Positions 62,589-64,000 of a stretch of DNA of 64,000 nucleotides are shown one piece after another. A program made the translations under genes and the position numbers. Source of the stretch: Aporrectodea caliginosa (Eukaryota; Annelida; Clitellata; Crassiclitellata; Lumbricidae). The stretch spans positions 207,001 through 271,000 of the forward strand of contig JACEVL010000030.1 of assembly GCA_020284085.1 (NCBI GenBank), written 5' to 3'. Within the stretch, counting starts at the first letter, position 1. Each line of letters starts with the position of its first letter. The notes beneath the pieces are model-generated. The model was given only the letters and a program-made list of their open reading frames with translations. It ran no database searches and was not told the origin of the DNA.

Positions 62589-63680
62589 ATGGCTAGGTAT
62601 ACCACAGCTCAAGCTCTTCGACTGATTATGGAAGAGGATTCAGAACCTGATGAAGACTATATCCCTGGCACAGACATAACAGTCGACGAACAACTTGTCC
62701 CCTTCAGAGGGCGATGTCCATTTAGGCAGTACATACCCAGTAAACCTGCCAAGTATGGGATAAAGGTGTGGTGGTGCTGTGACAGTGCCACGTCTTATCC
62801 ACTGAACGCAGAGGTCTATCTTGGGCGGCAGCCGAATGAAGTTCGAGATCACGATCAGGGAGCTCGTGTTGTGAAAGCAATGGTATCACCTTGGTACAAA
62901 AGTGGTCGGAATGTAGTGGGAGATAACCTATTTACAGGCGTTGCGCTGGCAGAAGAATTGCTTACTCAGGGTATGACCTATGTAGGAACGATGCGCAAGA
63001 ACAAACGAGACATTCCTCCAAGCATGATAGCAAAAAACAGAGACGAATTTTCTTCGATCTTTGCATTTGATGGCAACAAAACGTTGGTATCATATGTCCC
63101 AAAAAAGGGAAAGTCGGTCATTCTTTTGTCGACAATGCATCACGACAAGGTTGTCGATGGTCTGAAACAAAAACCAGAGATCATCCTTCATTACAATGCA
63201 ACTAAGAGCGGAGTAGATAACATGGATCATTTGGCTTGCATCTACTCATGTAAACGAAAGATCAACAGGTGGCCAATGGTCCTATTCTTTGACATGCTTG
63301 ACACAGCTGCCATTGCCAGTTTCGTGATCTGGATGTGCAATAACCCTGACTGGAATAAGTCGTCCAAAGCGATACGTCGTCGCCAATTCATCATCAGTCT
63401 CGGGGAGTCTCTTGCCGAGCCACTTATAAGAAGACGTTTGGACAAGCCAGCCCTGCTCAGAGGACCGATCATGGACGCAATCCAACTTATAGAACTGGAC
63501 TCTGGAGAATTTGAAGCAGGAACTGAGATACCAGCTAAAGTGAAGAGGACACAGGGACGTTGTCATCTGTGCCCGCGCGAGTGTGACAGGAAGACGCGCA
63601 AATTCTGCGATAAGTGCTCTAGGCCTGCTTGTCCGGCACACTCTGTCAATAATTTACTGTGTGACAAATGTACGATTTAG
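62589..63680 (+). CDS. piggyBac-like transposase, N-terminally shortened
   Basis: 363 residues from a true ATG. Residues 1-24 are an acidic N-terminus (EEDSEPDEDY). From residue 25 the ORF enters the DDE_Tnp_1_7 core at TVDEQLVPFRGRCPFRQYIP. The catalytic aspartates expected for piggyBac are all visible: D65 (CCDSATSY), D112 (VVGDNLFTG), and D210 and D213 (KSGVDNMDH). A C-terminal cysteine-rich zinc domain (CHLCPRECDRKTRKFCDKC... CDKC, 324-361) recognises TIRs in this family. Family members are usually about 550-600 residues long, and here about 200 residues between the acidic tail and the core are missing, without a frameshift. Splicing cannot be excluded, but no upstream exon is visible within the TIRs. 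Activity is doubtful. Confidence 0.85.
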   Translation: MARYTTAQALRLIMEEDSEPDEDYIPGTDITVDEQLVPFRGRCPFRQYIPSKPAKYGIKVWWCCDSATSYPLNAEVYLGRQPNEVRDHDQGARVVKAMVSPWYKSGRNVVGDNLFTGVALAEELLTQGMTYVGTMRKNKRDIPPSMIAKNRDEFSSIFAFDGNKTLVSYVPKKGKSVILLSTMHHDKVVDGLKQKPEIILHYNATKSGVDNMDHLACIYSCKRKINRWPMVLFFDMLDTAAIASFVIWMCNNPDWNKSSKAIRRRQFIISLGESLAEPLIRRRLDKPALLRGPIMDAIQLIELDSGEFEAGTEIPAKVKRTQGRCHLCPRECDRKTRKFCDKCSRPACPAHSVNNLLCDKCTI

Positions 63681-63960
63681 ATAATTATGTCATTTGTTAA
63701 CTGGTGTAATATGTTGGCCGTATGGCATATCTTACCATCGACTAGTCCAGCGCAGAGAGCGCCTCTGAGTCGGTTTATTTCCTGAAGGGGCGCTATATAA
63801 ATGTGTTGAATAAATAAATAAATAAATAAAACATTGAACAGTATGTTTATATAAAATACATGGTATTCGATTACCGGTAGACAGAGCGTATCGTTGATTT
63901 ATATTCTCAAACACTTAGGGGGTGCATTTGAACCCCAAGGACCTGGAACGTAACTTTCTG
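63681..63960 (+). other. 3' non-coding part of the piggyBac element, including a SINE-like tail
   Basis: Contains GCGCCTCTGAGTCGGTTTAT and GGGGCGCTATATAAATGTGT then (AATA)n at 63810-63830, the typical 3' tail of the LINEs and SINEs of this genome, nested inside the transposon. Confidence 0.6.
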
Positions 63961-64000
63961 ACAAGGACCCATTGAGGGTTAACCATATTGATCATACATG

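Larger units (their letters stand above)
62209..63978 (+). mobile_element. piggyBac-family DNA transposon, 1770 bp, with TTAA target duplication
   Basis: Exact 17-bp terminal inverted repeats (CCCTCAATGGGTCCTTG at 62209 and its complement ending 63978) flanked by TTAA on both sides (62205-62208, 63979-63982). Subterminal palindromes GGGGTGCAATTGCACCCC (62225-62242), a variant at 62393-62410, and GGGGTGCATTTGAACCCC near 63919. One transposase ORF inside. Confidence 0.9.

Noticed and set aside
62640..62852. Minus-strand ORFs over the piggyBac transposase (also 63242-63641)
   Set aside because: Antisense shadows. The + strand has all the family motifs.

Overview
This is a repeat-dominated stretch of a metazoan nuclear genome. 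Introns have GT..AG borders, there are tRNA-derived SINEs, CR1/L2-like and RTE-like LINE tails, Ty3/Gypsy LTR elements, piggyBac and hAT elements, many (AAT)n microsatellites and one C2H2 zinc-finger gene. There is no sign of bacterial or organellar sequence. A receptor whose TM5-TM7 half looks like an adenosine receptor, together with SINE and LINE tails of the 'GCGC-TATATAAAT' type, fits a marine invertebrate (echinoderm, hemichordate, mollusc or similar). The phylum cannot be fixed from the sequence alone.

Layout. 1-6145: a minus-strand Ty3/Gypsy-like element with two LTRs (the left one cut by the window edge), a coiled-coil gag ORF, an overlapping gag-protease ORF and no pol. 6146-20990: LINE and SINE fragments, including a 5'-truncated CR1-like LINE (13139-14526) that interrupts one copy of a segmental duplication whose other copy lies at about 31300-33018. 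21005-22636: the two 3' exons of an adenosine-receptor-like GPCR. Partial, decayed copies of the same exons lie at 8361, 19597, 35571 and 50101. 22637-40850: dispersed repeats, microsatellites, a TIR element holding a telomere-like inverted repeat (34866-35545), a perfect 26-bp hairpin (37214-37270) and an RTE-like reverse transcriptase (38466-39540). 41188-43443: a TTAA-flanked, piggyBac-like non-autonomous element built from two opposed satellite arrays rich in YY1-like sites. 44360-44960: a 47-bp minisatellite carrying T-box-like half-sites. 52055-57172: a nearly full Gmr1-type Gypsy element (gag-PR-INT-RT-RH in one ORF) with a 3' LTR but no recognisable 5' LTR. 61088-61897: a nine-finger C2H2 gene on the minus strand. 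62209-63978: a complete TTAA-flanked piggyBac element with an internally shortened transposase.

The only host genes I can support are the 3' half of the GPCR and the zinc-finger ORF. Everything else is mobile, satellite or unassigned sequence. The points most worth following up are: (1) receptor copy D, with about ten separate in-frame triplet gains across TM6-TM7; (2) an in-frame TAG in the intracellular-loop-3 exon of the main receptor copy, which a 69-nt GT..AG segment would remove exactly; (3) the opposed YY1-like array; (4) the T-box-like minisatellite; (5) a dispersed repeat with a covarying hairpin; and (6) the INT-before-RT Gypsy element.
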